The notes below the pieces were generated by a model. The model saw only the letters and a list, made by a program, of their open reading frames with translations, did no database searches and had not been told where the DNA came from. From positions 63,722,962 through 63,786,961 of the forward strand of contig OZ024744.1 of NCBI GenBank assembly GCA_964016885.1: a stretch of 64,000 bases of DNA, given 5' to 3'. Shown here piece after piece: positions 45,950 through 56,116 of the stretch (position 1 is the stretch's first letter; every line of letters starts with the position of its first letter). The translations under genes were made by a program, and so were the position numbers. The DNA comes from Eledone cirrhosa. Its lineage: Eukaryota; Mollusca; Cephalopoda; Octopoda; Eledonidae.

Positions 45950-46486
45950 GCTATGACATTGACCTATTAAAAAGCCACGAAACAGTACTCCAGGAGCTCA
46001 CTACCAGACTAGAAAAAGTATCAGGAGCATATGGAATGGAGATCAGCTTAGAAAAGAGTAAGATTCTGGTTAATAGTCTTAATCAGAATATAGCAATCAA
46101 CAGCCTGCTAAACAGAGGTAGACTTGAAGAAGTGGACTCCTTCAAATACCTAGGAGCCACTCTGAACAAATGCGGCAGATCTCAAAAGAAGATACTGACA
46201 TGACTCACCCTGGCCATTTCTGCAATGGTAAAGCTGAATATCATATGGAAAAGCAACTCCATCAGTTTTCCGCCAAAGCTCAAATTATACAAGTCCTTGG
46301 TGACTTCCACCCTTTTATATGGGTGTGAGAGTTGGACTCTCACAGCTGACATGGAATGAAGAATCCAGTCATTCAAGCACAGATACCTCAGAAGGTTGCT
46401 AAACATCCTGTACACAGAACACAAAACAGCTTTATCAGACATCCAGTTTACAAATATGCTGGCAGACAATAACCACTCCTTATGAT
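45950..46486 (+). pseudogene. RTE-like LINE RT/C-terminal fragment
   Basis: The plus strand reads YDIDLLKSHETVLQELTTRL, EKVSGAYGMEISLEKSKILV, EEVDSFKYLGATLNKCG, then MVKLNIIWKSNSISFPPKLK, LYKSLVTSTLLYGCESWTLT and RRLLNILYTEHK. This is the ADDIDL...L...Y...K...F.YLG...W...K..L..SLV...LLYGCE.W.L segment after motif C. TGA codons at about 46200 and 46358 interrupt it. A family A SINE tail abuts its end at 46487. A different lineage from the 22.5-kb LINE. Confidence 0.8.
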
Positions 46487-46865
46487 CATCATCATTTTAC
46501 GTCCGCTTTTCCTTGCTTGCAAGGGTGGGACGGGAACTGATTCTGGCTTGATTTCTACAGCTGGATGCCCTTCCTAACACCAACCTCATTTACAGTGAGT
46601 GCTGGGTGCTTTTTTTTCCGTGGCGCCTACACGTCCACTTTACAGTGTAGGCTGGGTGCTTTTTTGCTGTGGCACCTCCACGACCACTTTGCACTGGAAT
46701 GATAGGGACCCCAGTCCCTATCATCTCATTCCTACAGCTGAGTAAACTGGAGCAATGTGAAATAAAGTGTCTTGCTCAAGGAAGCAACACATCACCCGGT
46801 CTGAGAATTGAACTCACCTTTCGATTGCAAGGCCAATACTCTAACCACTAAGCCATGTGCCTTCA
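46487..46865 (-). mobile_element. tRNA-SINE, family A, full length with LINE tail
   Basis: In minus orientation: a tRNA-like head at 46800-46865 (A box TGGCTTAGTGGTTAGAG, B box GAGTTCAATTCTC); CTTGAGCAAGACACTTTATT; a central part sharing CAGCTGGATGCCCTTCCTAA (plus strand) with the LINE 5' region at 57480; then CACCCTTGCAAGCAAGGAAA, AGCGGACGTAAAATGATGATG. Its 3' end is thus the LINE 3' end. It should be transcribed by RNA polymerase III and mobilised by the LINE. Confidence 0.85.
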
Positions 46866-46950
46866 CATGATATATATATATATATATATAAACGGAAAAA
46901 ATGAAACGAAATTTCATTTCCCACTCTTAGTACGGCTGTTACTTAAATAT

Positions 46951-47534
46951 AAGTATGTACACGTACATACATATATGTACACAGACGTACAGTAGTATGT
47001 ATATGTATATACATACATGCACATATATATATATGTACGTATGAATTCACCGAACATTTATTATAATGCTCGGTGTGTTTGTAAACATCCCGTATTAAGC
47101 CGTAGTATCCAGCAACCATCGTTGCTCGTTTGTTCAACACTGACAAAGGAACTGTACTAGTTTCAAGCTTATTAGCTATCGTCAGCAACGTATACCTTCC
47201 TGCCAGATTGTTGAACGTATATACTTACCTTATGCATATTAACGGCTGAGTAGCCCAATTTGCATATCGAGTGGGTTAATCGGCCGTTAATTGCTGACGA
47301 TAGCTAATAAGCTTGAAACTAGTACAGCGTTCCTTTGTCAGTGTTGAACAAACGAGCAACGATGGTTGCTGGACACTACGGCTTAATACGGGATGTTTGT
47401 TTACAAACACACCGAGCATTATAATAAATGTTCGGTGAATCCATACGTACATATATATATGTGTGAATGTATGTATATATATATACATACTACTGTACGT
47501 CTGTATACATATATGTATGTACGTGTACATACTT
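46951..47534. mobile_element. Foldback element, long form
   Basis: Arms 46951-47187 and 47291-47534 are near-exact complements; the outer ends are AAGTATGTACACGTACATAC. The 103-bp loop itself contains TTAACGGC/GCCGTTAA. The outer 120 bp of the arms equals the short form at 29711. No coding region. Confidence 0.93.
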
Positions 47535-47550
47535 ATATATATATATATAT

Positions 47551-48342
47551 AAATACAATATCGGAGAAAGCTTTTTAGCGATACTCCGGCCAAATTCCAA
47601 CTCACTCAACAAACATTAGGAAATAAGTGATTATATTCCCAATTATGTGTTCGGGGTGCTAACTAAAAGTATTGCGTGGAAAATTGGCTGTATTATTTCA
47701 AATGAGACATATCTAATATATCTCTTCCCAGACGGACGTCTCGTTTCATTATAGGACTCCTACAATTTGGGTGAAATTATACCAATTTATGTAGGAGCTT
47801 GTATACCATCAATAGATATATATTCAAGTGGGCTCCTATAATTCATCAGTGGGTGCCCCAATAATACTAATATTGATAATCTAACCAACATCAGCATTTA
47901 GCGATAATCACTTTCTGTGCCTGAGGTATCTGTCAGGTAGCCAGTCCAGCAGTTCTGAAAGAAGTGCTCGAACTGATTCAAAAAATGAGGAAGTGAATTA
48001 CCGCCAAAAAAAAAACAATACATGCGCGTGACAATGAACTCTGAAAGGAATTCAGGCCACGTGCTAAGAACTCAATTGGAAATTGAAAAAATATCTATGT
48101 GTGTACAACATTTGATGACACACACAGATATTTTCTCGGGCAAAATAACAGAATGAGATATAAGGAACAATCAATATTCATATATAAAAAATAAACAAAG
48201 AAATGCTAACCTTATACCGGGAATTTTTTTCAAATCTGCTGCGCCAAGAGTAAGTAAATAAATACAATATCGGAGAAAGCTTTTTAGCGATACTCCGGCC
48301 AAATTACAACTCACTCAACAAACATTAGGAAATAAGTGATTA
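47551..48342. repeat. 792-bp unit bounded by 83-bp direct repeats
   Basis: 47551-47633 and 48260-48342 are identical apart from about one base (both begin AAATACAATATCGGAGAAAG). The 626 bp between has no coding signature. It may be a terminal-repeat element or a local tandem duplication. Confidence 0.85.
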
Positions 48343-48424
48343 GGGTCCACGGCAGAAGGGACACACACACACACATATACATATATGTGTGTGTGTCTGT
48401 TTATATATATATATATATAAACAG

Positions 48425-48455
<31 letters not shown>

Positions 48456-48557
48456 CATATATGTGTGTGTGTCTGTTTATATATATATATAAACAGACAC
48501 ACACACATATATGTATATGTGTGTGTGTGTGTGTGTGTCCTTTCTGCCGTGGACCCT
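48342..48557. mobile_element. 216-bp palindromic element with CA/TG/TA interior
   Basis: The ends AGGGTCCACGGCAGAAGGG and CCTTTCTGCCGTGGACCCT are inverted repeats. The interior alternates (CA)n, TATACATATATG and CTGTTTATATATATAAACAG palindromes. The inserted DNA is almost wholly self-complementary. Confidence 0.88.
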
Positions 48558-48678
48558 CAACTCTTAATGGAACTATAGGGTGTCTCTCTCCGAATTTGGC
48601 AACAAAATTCTTCCAAACAGAGAGAGAGAGAGGTGGTGGAGGGGGGGGGGGGAGAAGAACCGTTCTTAATATTGAACT

Positions 48679-48745
48679 GGTATTTTGTTTATTGACCTCA
48701 AAAAGACGAAAAGGAAGCTTGGCCTCGGCGGGATTTGAGCTCAGA
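48679..48745 (-). mobile_element. Family B SINE fragment
   Basis: CCTCGGCGGGATTTGAGCTC with a degraded GTATTTTGTTTATTGACC upstream: the central part of an old SINE. Confidence 0.65.
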
Positions 48746-49223
48746 ACCTAGAGAACCAGATCAAATTCCAAACAACTTAAACTTAAACATGCAAATCTTA
48801 TGCTTTCAGTTAAAGTGAAAGCAAAAATTAGTTTGAAAAAAGTTGCCTCTGCATGAGTTATCAGCGGCGGTGGTGGTGGTGGTTGGCTTCTACTCTGAAG
48901 ACTGTTAACCAGCTCTAGTGAGAGTTTCTTAATACTTAATACTATATGCACTCATCAAATCTATACTGAGACTGCTGCATGTTCTGAGAACGTTTAGCTC
49001 TTATTTGTAAATTCAATGTTCGTGTGTGTGTAGGTATTTAGGTAGATAAATAGATGGACTTTACATGTAATTCATATATATATATATGAAATAGCGATGT
49101 ATACATGAATGTATGTATAGTATATTTGGCAATATACCATATGTTTAATTAAAAACATTTACGCTATCAGTTTTAAAGTAGTGACTATGTCACTTACTTC
49201 TTTTCGGCGAAAGAAGGGAGAGA
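48746..49223. other. Unassigned sequence
   Basis: (GGT)n near 48868 and a short (TA)n near 49076. No gene. Confidence 0.45.
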
Positions 49224-49268
49224 AGCTGATAGTCTGTTTCACGCTGGTTGGCGTTCATCAGAGCCACG
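49224..49268 (-). ncRNA. Hammerhead-ribozyme-like motif
   Basis: The complement reads GGCT, CTGATGA, an ACGC/GCGT stem II with a six-base loop, GAAAC, AGACT, ATC, AGCT. The core strands are intact and stem I (GGCT with AGCT) and stem II are well formed. Stem III has A where G is expected beside the cleavage site, so activity may be reduced. It may be a remnant of a Penelope-like terminal repeat. Confidence 0.6.
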
Positions 49269-49286
49269 TACTCCCCTGCTTTCGCC

Positions 49287-49295
<9 letters not shown>

Positions 49296-49342
<47 letters not shown>
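49296..49342. repeat. (TA)n/(CA)n microsatellite
   Basis: About 18 TA units then CACACAC, between the hammerhead-like motif and the Helitron end. Confidence 0.9.
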
Positions 49343-49372
49343 GTCATTTTTTATTCAGTTGTATAAATAACA

Positions 49373-50564
49373 CTAGCAGTGTATCCCGGCGTTGGACGGG
49401 TAAGAACATTGGTAATAGCACCTCCAATGAGAAACGTTTATTTGTGAGAGCCTGTTAAAAACTCACGAAAATATACCTATTGGAGTAAATGTGAAAGAGA
49501 AAGTCATAGGTTAAGTTGGCAGAAGGTTTCAGTGTCATAGCAGTAAGGCATAGGCTACTTACCTCAAAAGTTCATTCGCGCTCTTTCCACTAAGTTACTC
49601 TTTCTCTTTATCCCTCTCGGTGCAGTCCCTTGCGAATTTCTCGCATAGGCCTGGTGTAGATTTGCACCTGATCCATCTGCCCGATGCACATGTCCGCTTT
49701 GTACGGCTTTTGATGGAAGGAGTGACCAGCAGTATGTTGTTCGGTATTATTACGAAAAGGTGTAGCAGAGAATCCCGCGTGAACTAACATTTGCCATCGT
49801 TCTTGTCAACGTTATGTTTAGTTGGTATTTGTTGGTCTACAGTTAGATGAATGGCGCACAAAGGGTTAATGTTTATTGGCAAGAAGTTTTTTGATTAATA
49901 AAAGACGGGTTAAAGTGACCTACAATGTATCATTCTGCGTTGATGTTAACGGTTTTCATTATTGTCAATTGTTTTTTGGGCGGCAAATTCGAGACCCTTC
50001 TGTTTCTCCCTCAATAAACTGACTCCTATGAAGACCATTCCATGTTGGCCTGCGGATGGAAATGCAGAACGCAAAGGTGAAAGTTCAGTGGTAATGGGAG
50101 TCCTATGTAGCAGCAGTAACATTGACATTGCTTACAGCGTGTGCTTTCACCCTTAACGGGATCTTCTCAAACTAAAAAAATCTGTGAACGCAGAAGTAAA
50201 TATTTCGAAATACATTGCAACCAAAAGAAAACAGGAAGATGATACCTTGGTTCGTGAAGACGTTCCCTGGCAATGAACGGAAAATAGCGAAAATAATACA
50301 TCAGTAATGAGAACAATGTTTGTCATAATGTCGTAATGCAGACAGCCAGACATACAGAGATATATTATAAAGGCGCGATGGAGATCGATAACCGACGCCT
50401 TTAACAACAGAACATTGAAAAATAAAATCTGCAGTTAATATCTTTAGACCGCAAGGAATATATAAATGCAAGTTTGAAGTCAATCGGAGTATAAATGTGG
50501 ATTTGTATAGACTTTGCAAAAATTAGGACACACAGACAATTTCAGTTCTATATATATGTATAGA
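49373..50564 (-). mobile_element. Non-autonomous Helitron, complete ends
   Basis: In minus orientation it begins TCTATACATATATATAGAAC (5' TC) at 50564. It ends with ACCCGTCCAACGCCGGGATA, then CACTGCTAG at 49373. The flanking bases are A before TC and T after CTAG, the insertion context of Helitrons. The 3' hairpin (CCCG/CGGG) resembles that of the Helitron at 37048. Length 1192 bp. No Rep or helicase sequence was found. The interior has only short frames and may include captured host DNA, which I cannot identify. Confidence 0.82.
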
Positions 50565-51016
50565 TTACAAATTGTTCACAATTCTTTCTGAATGAAAATA
50601 TGATCATTTACTAGTGCTAGAAACTTTACAAATACAACGCACCAAAATATACAACCAAAGCGAGAGAAAGAAAAAAAAAGGAGGGAAACAAAAACAAAAA
50701 CCACGATCAATTCACCACCAAGTGTGTCAATCGGCTGCACATCATAAGGGTTAATAGAAATCTTTGCGGCAAGACAATACACTTGCAGCATTACCACGGG
50801 CGATGTCAAGGTTAGGGCACTGGAACAACCAGACACCCTTAACGGGCATTACCTGACCTCAGTAAGGCAAGCCGCCAAAGATGACGAGAGCTTCGCTGTC
50901 AGCGGACCAACTCCACCTAATGTCTCGAACGCCACCGGCTGGAAAAAATAATTGTTTGATAGTTCCCGGCATTTTAGGGTTTTATTCCGTTTGGTAACAA
51001 CAGTAGTGACCCCCCA
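50565..51016. other. Unassigned sequence
   Basis: The minus-strand frame 50576-50836 shows no family. It may be the 3' region of the retroelement fragment that follows. Confidence 0.4.
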
Positions 51017-51680
51017 CATTTATCGCGGTGTCCATGATGTAGGAAGAAGCAAAAGAATCACTGAAGTGACGTCCCAGATGAGACGCCTGCCTCTTACCCA
51101 AGGACAAAGAGTAAGGCCGCCTGGTTTCTTCTCATCATTTCTGGATAATCCAGCCGGCTCCAGAACTGAGGGGATATTTACCCGAGCTAGGGCTTGCTTA
51201 ATGATCAGGTTTAGCTTGGTGTGATGGGCGAAGCGACCAGCATTCAGGCAGCAGAACAAACGATGGAGGCCTGTGGAGTCGAGGGACGTCTCACAGTGAC
51301 ATCTCAGACCGCCACAGACATCGGCTCCCAATTGGAGTGCAATGGAGATGCGGAGCTAGTCCTGGCTGAGAAGACCACCAATGCTGGCCCAGGCAGGACA
51401 CCATTCCAGTCCCCTGAGAAAGTAAGCGGCACCTAGAAAATTGATCAGGATGATCAAAGATCGAGTTAAATGTTTTGCTCGAACGCAGATTGTCCCATAC
51501 TCACTGCTTCTGTCTAACCTCATCAGTATCGGGGACTGACAAACCCAGCTCTCTCCACTGTAGTAAAGCTTTATCCATTCCCTGGTGTAACTAGTCCATG
51601 TTGGAAAGGAGAGGGTGTCGCTCACTAAAGGGGAGGAAACGTGGATGGAGGAAAGAAAGCAAGGTAGTGACAAAAACTAA
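51017..51680 (-). pseudogene. Retroelement C-terminal domain (HGLSC...WDVT type)
   Basis: The complement reads LNFLGAAYFLRGLEW-like text (INFLGAAYFLRGLEWCPAWA). RISIALQLGADVCG, CHCETSLDSTGLHRLFC, NAGRFAHHTKLNLIIKQALA and NIPSVLEPAGLSRND follow, then GGLTLCPWVRGRRLIWDVTS. In related sequences the pattern is GLRLG...C.CG......HGLSC....GR...H..LN..I..AL......EP.GL...D..RPDG.T..PW..G..L.WD.T, found downstream of RT in some metazoan retroelements. Here RPDG has become KPGG, and a frameshift near 51345 and a stop near 51660 break it. Function unknown to me. Confidence 0.55.
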
Positions 51681-52197
51681 CATTTACGTAGACTGAGACT
51701 TCCAAACCGATTGGTTAAGGCAGCTTGGTTGCGGGATATACCAAACATTCGAACTCACTAAAGATTAAGTCGTCAAAGCTTTGGAGAGACGATGAGAATC
51801 TGTAAGAGGGACTAACTCTGAGGAAATACAACTACTTTGGAATTGACAAGTAATTCCTAAGTATAAAAAACCTTCGTTGAGGCTCAATGGCCTCGAGGTT
51901 TAGAGGGAAAAAACTCTCAGGCGAGCTTGTCAGCAGGTTTTTAGAGAAGAAAATCCGCTCAAGCACGTATGTATACACGCGCACGCGCACACACATATTT
52001 GAATCACATACACACACACATATGTGTGATTGAAACATACGACAAGTAAACAAGCAAAAACAAACGCACAGTGTGAACGTATTTATTTTTGTATATTCAC
52101 ACAGAGTTCATTCTTTGTTTCTCCCTACTTATCTCTCCCTTTTCTTTCTCTATCCCCATATCTCTCTCTCTTTCTCTCCACACACACACATATTTGT
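51681..52197. other. Unassigned sequence
   Basis: ACGCGCACGCGCACACACAT near 51976 and pyrimidine runs near 52120-52170. No gene. Confidence 0.45.
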
Positions 52198-52372
52198 TAA
52201 TTGTTTCTACTTTAGGCACAAGGCCATCAATTACCCAGTACATTACTGGTACTTTATTTTATCGACCCCCGTAAGGAAGAAAGGCAAAGTCAACCTCGGC
52301 GGGATTTGAACTCAGATCGTAAAGGGACGTAACTATGCTGGAAAGCATGGCGTCCGACCCTCTACATTAATC
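52198..52372 (-). mobile_element. tRNA-SINE, family B
   Basis: From AATTGTTTCTACTTTAGGCA to GCGTCCGACCCTCTAC; the last ~20 bp of the head are missing. B box present (complement GAGTTCAAATCCC). Confidence 0.9.
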
Positions 52373-53039
52373 TAGCTCTAAACTTACACACTCACACATT
52401 TAACTGTTTAACTTTCAATCTATCACACAGAAATGTGTGTGAACAGTAGAATCCGAAAGACTAACAATGAACTAAATGTATGTATAGTTTTCTTTTTCAC
52501 TTGATTTCCTCATTTTCGTTGCTTTTATTGTATTCACACACATATCTTATCTCTCTCTCCCTTTTTTTTCTTTCTTTTACTCTTCCACACACCCCCACAC
52601 GTACACACACGTACAAATGCATAAAGAATTTGTTATTCGTTAAGGGCTGAAACACTTGTTTGGTGAAAGGAAATCTTCCCTGAAGACCATCTGTTCTCCG
52701 GCTCTCCTGAGAATTTTTTATCACCGTTTGTGAAATTTTTGTTTTGGCGTCTGTGCCCATGGCCGATCTATTTGGCTTACAAGGATTGTTTTTAATGTGC
52801 GGCCGTCTTTACATCGTGGTTTAATTATCCAGACAAGCCGTTTCCATCAAAGGCAATAGCTACGTTAGTGTTAAAGTGAGCAGACTTATGACAAGGAAAA
52901 TACTGCATGAACTCAATGGCTGATCGTTTCGTCAAGTACGAGATTCAAATCTAGAGATGCTTAGCTCCTATTAAACCCCTGAGTACTAATATTGGTGGTC
53001 TACATGGTGAATGCACACAGTACTCGCTGTAATGTGGTT
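52373..53039. other. Unassigned sequence
   Basis: A short minus-strand frame (52497-52760) contains a CT-rich region and no known domain. Nothing recognised. Confidence 0.4.
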
Positions 53040-53270
53040 AATGATAGTAAGGGCATTAAGCCATATATAAATGGTTGAGAAGACCCTTCAGTTGTGTCAA
53101 GGACATAACAACTTCTGTGCACTCAATAGAAGGTGAAACGTTATGCAAGCGAAATGCAGATCCCCGGCTTGTCTTGGAAGTCAGTAACCCCGCTTCAGTA
53201 CTGACTTGGTCTATGTAGATCCGTCCAACCCTTGCTAGCAAGGAACGTGGACGTTAAGCAGTGATGATGA

Positions 53271-53272
<2 letters not shown>
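53040..53272 (+). mobile_element. LINE-like 3' end with (ATG)n
   Basis: It ends CCAACCCTTGCTAGCAAGGA, ACGTGGACGTTAAGCAGTGATGATG: the same layout as the other LINE/SINE tails but divergent. Upstream shows no clear ORF. (TA)n follows at 53274-53312. Confidence 0.55.
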
Positions 53273-53312
<40 letters not shown>

Positions 53313-53316
<4 letters not shown>

Positions 53317-53869
53317 TAAATGAAAAAGATAAACGGAAAATATGAAACGAAATTTCATTTCCCACTCTTAGTAAAAAGATATATATATATATAAAGAGAG
53401 AGAAAGAGACGTATATCGTATAAGAAACATGGTATATTGTATATATACCAAATACATATTTTATAGAAGAATATGTACACAGGTGGAACCATAAATGAAA
53501 CCTTATAGTGCTATTTCATACCTGGAGAGTGTAGCTCAAAATCAATCTATGTAATCGATCATCGAAAAAAATCAATCAATATAATCAATTATCGAAGACA
53601 AACTATCGACTATGATTAAACCATATGATACATAGGTATTCTTCAGAGGTTTAGTCTCACCATTCTAAGGTAAATATAGAATGGAGCTGGTAAATAAATC
53701 AATATACCTGCCAATATCCACAGCTAAATCCAGTGCGACTGTTGTGCTGAGAAGCACATGGTGGAATCACATTAAACACGAAGCAAATAGATATCAACAA
53801 GGTGGACGATAACTCCTTATATGATACATGGCTCTTTCTCTCTATATATACATATATCCTTTTCAAAAT
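53313..53869. other. Spacer with a foldback fragment
   Basis: GAAACGAAATTTCATTTCCC at about 53345 is the flank of the foldback elements at 29670 and 46905. The rest is AT-rich with no gene. Confidence 0.5.
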
Positions 53870-54222
53870 ACACCCACGTCCCACTACCCCCACCCCACCC
53901 CCATCCATTCCACCCCTTTCGATGTAAAGTTATGTTGGTACCACAACATCCAGTCCTAAATAAATGAGGTCGTGTAGGTGTCACGACAAAAAAACACACA
54001 GTCCACACTGTAATGTGGCTGTGTAGGTAACACGGTAAAAACCTCCCAGTCCACACTGTAAACGTGGTTGGTGTTAGGAAGGGCATCCAGCCGTAGAAAA
54101 CCTGCCAGACAGTCCTATACGAACGAGACGACCAATCTTGCCTCAAGTGGGACAATTCCCTTCTAAACCCATGCTAGCATGGAAGATAGACGTTAAACGT
54201 TGGTGATAATGATGATGATGAG
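53870..54222 (+). mobile_element. LINE 3' untranslated region, family 2
   Basis: A ~50-bp unit (GTGTAGGTGTCACGAC ... CAGTCCACACTGTAA) appears twice, then GTTAGGAAGGGCATCCAGCC, CCCATGCTAGCATGGAAGAT and GATGATGATGATG. The complement matches 32149-32460. Confidence 0.82.
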
Positions 54223-54316
54223 CTTGCTTATTGAGAAACACAAAATTCAAAACATATTTGATGTGTTGATTTATTATTTGTGTGTGTATATATATATCAT
54301 CATCATCATCATCATT

Positions 54317-55047
54317 TTACGTCCACTTTTCCCTGCTTGCAAGGGTGGGACGGGTCTTATTCAGCACAGCATCTCTCCACTTGTCACGGTCCTTCGTCAT
54401 CTCCACCGTGAGCTTCAGCAATCTGAGGTCTGTTCTCACCACCTCCGCCGATGTTTTTCGTGGTCTACCTCTACCACGTCTTCCTTCAACTGACATTTCC
54501 TGGCACTTCTTCACCCATCGGTCATCCTCCATGCACATCACATGTCCATACCACCTCAGTCTCCTCTCTCGCACACTACATTCTATCCCTCTCAGACACA
54601 GTTTCTCTCTCAACACATTTATGCTGGGTCATTCACGCACATTGACATTGCACATCCAACGGAGCATACTTGCCTCATTTCTCTCCAGCCGTCGCATATC
54701 CTCTGCAGTTGCTGCCCATGTCTCACTACCATGCAGCATTGCGCTCCTCACACAGGCATCATATAACTGGCCTTTCGTACGCAGGGAAAAACCTTCATCA
54801 GCAGAGGAAGCAGCTCCCTAAACTTCTTCCAACCCGTCCTTATTCTAGATACTATGGCCTCGCCCCCCCCCCCCCCCCCCCCCCCCCCCACACACACACA
54901 CTCCCATGCTAATCTGATCTCCTAGGTACCGGAAGCTATCCACCACTTCTATAGCACCCGCCTGCATTTGAAAAATATGTCTATCAATACGACTTCTACT
55001 GTCTAATTTCCCTGTATATCTACTGCATACGTATTTCTCCCTACCTG
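54317..55047 (-). pseudogene. LINE finger remnant and C-terminal domain
   Basis: It carries CSRYT-type finger residue remnants, then MLHGSETW-equivalent sequence, LREKLCLRGIECSVRERRLR, WYGHVMCMEDDRWVKKCQ and GRGRPRKTSAEVVRTDLRLL, ending TLASREKWT near 54317. It is split by the poly-C/(CA)n insertion at 54862-54901, and separated from the RT by a 4-5 bp insertion near 55050 that shifts the frame. At the site where the 22.5-kb copy has a stop, this copy keeps E. Confidence 0.8.
54862..54901. repeat. Poly-C plus (CA)n expansion inside the LINE ORF
   Basis: About 27 C then (CA)6-7 replace the short CACCCCCCTCCC of the sister copy at 23087, within coding sequence. Confidence 0.95.
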
Positions 55048-56116
55048 TTAGTTTGGTTTGCCTGCTATCTCGCTACATCTCTTGTGTACCCAGAATCTGC
55101 ATTGTATGCATTTTATAGAATTTATGCCAGTTCCTTTTCTACATATCGAACATGGCCATTTCCCTGACGGAATCAGAGTGTTGTCCTCTTTTCTACTCAT
55201 CAACACTTTTGTCTTAGCTAGGTTCACTCTCACTCCTCTTGCTTCCAACTGCTGTTTCCATAGCCAGAATTTATTCTCTAGCTCCTCTACTGATTCTGCT
55301 ATAAGAACCAGATCGTCAGCATAGAGAAGTTCCCATGGACAGCCAGTCTTAAACTCCTCTGTTATGGCTTGGGGGACTATAATGAACAAGAGTGGGCTGA
55401 GGACCGAACCTTGATGTACGCCTACTTGTATCTGGAATTCCTCACTAAACTCCATTCCTACCCTGACTTTACTGACAGTACCTCTGTACAAAGTTTGCAC
55501 AGTCCTCACAAGCCATTCCTCAACACCTAGTTTCCTTAGGGACCACCAGATGACAGATCGGGGTACCCTATCAAAGGCCTTCTCTAGGTCAACAAAGGCT
55601 AAGTATAGTGGCTTATTTTTCTCTAAGAACCTCTCTTGTAATTGTCTCACCAAGAAGAGGGCATCTGTTGTACTCTTGCCAGGCACAAAACCAAACTGCA
55701 TCTCATCTAGTTTGACCCTTTCTCTAATTAGTTGTGCTAATATCCTTTCTGCCACTTTTATAACCTGATCCATCAGTTTTATACCCCTATAATTGCTCCT
55801 CTCCAGAGCATCCCCTTTACCTTTGTAGCAATTTATGAGAATACTGCTGCACCAGTCTTTGGGTATGACACCACCATATATAGCCTGATTGATGATGCAT
55901 GCAACCAGTTTAATGCCTACGTCCCCTGATGCCTTCAGCATCTCAGCAACTATCCCCCGACGGTCCAGCAGCCTTACCATTTTTCATTTCGTTAATCGCT
56001 TCTTGGACCCTATATTCATCAATCTCAATAGCTTGTCCCTCTGTCGGATCTACTGAGGGTAATTTCTCTCTCTCCCATTCGTTCTCCACATTCATCAGTC
56101 TCTCATAATGACATTT
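55048..56116 (-). pseudogene. LINE reverse transcriptase domain
   Basis: A 310-codon open frame (55980-55048) carries IVAEMLKASGDVGIKLV, GDALERSNYRGIKLMDQVIK, FGFVPGKSTTDALFLVRQLQ, AFVDLEKAFDRVPRSV (motif A), VGVHQGSVLSPLLF (motif B) and LLYADDLVLIAE (motif C). The finger start CSICRKG...CIQC...WVHKRC follows. The RT is intact through its catalytic motifs. Upstream an extra G near 55963 shifts the frame from EAINEMKNGKAAGPSG, and a stop lies near 56114. It would polymerise cDNA at a nicked target if expressed. Confidence 0.9.

Noticed and set aside
49962..50519. Short frames inside the Helitron-like element as captured genes
   Set aside because: All are under 90 codons, overlap on both strands and show no domain; capture remains possible but unsupported.
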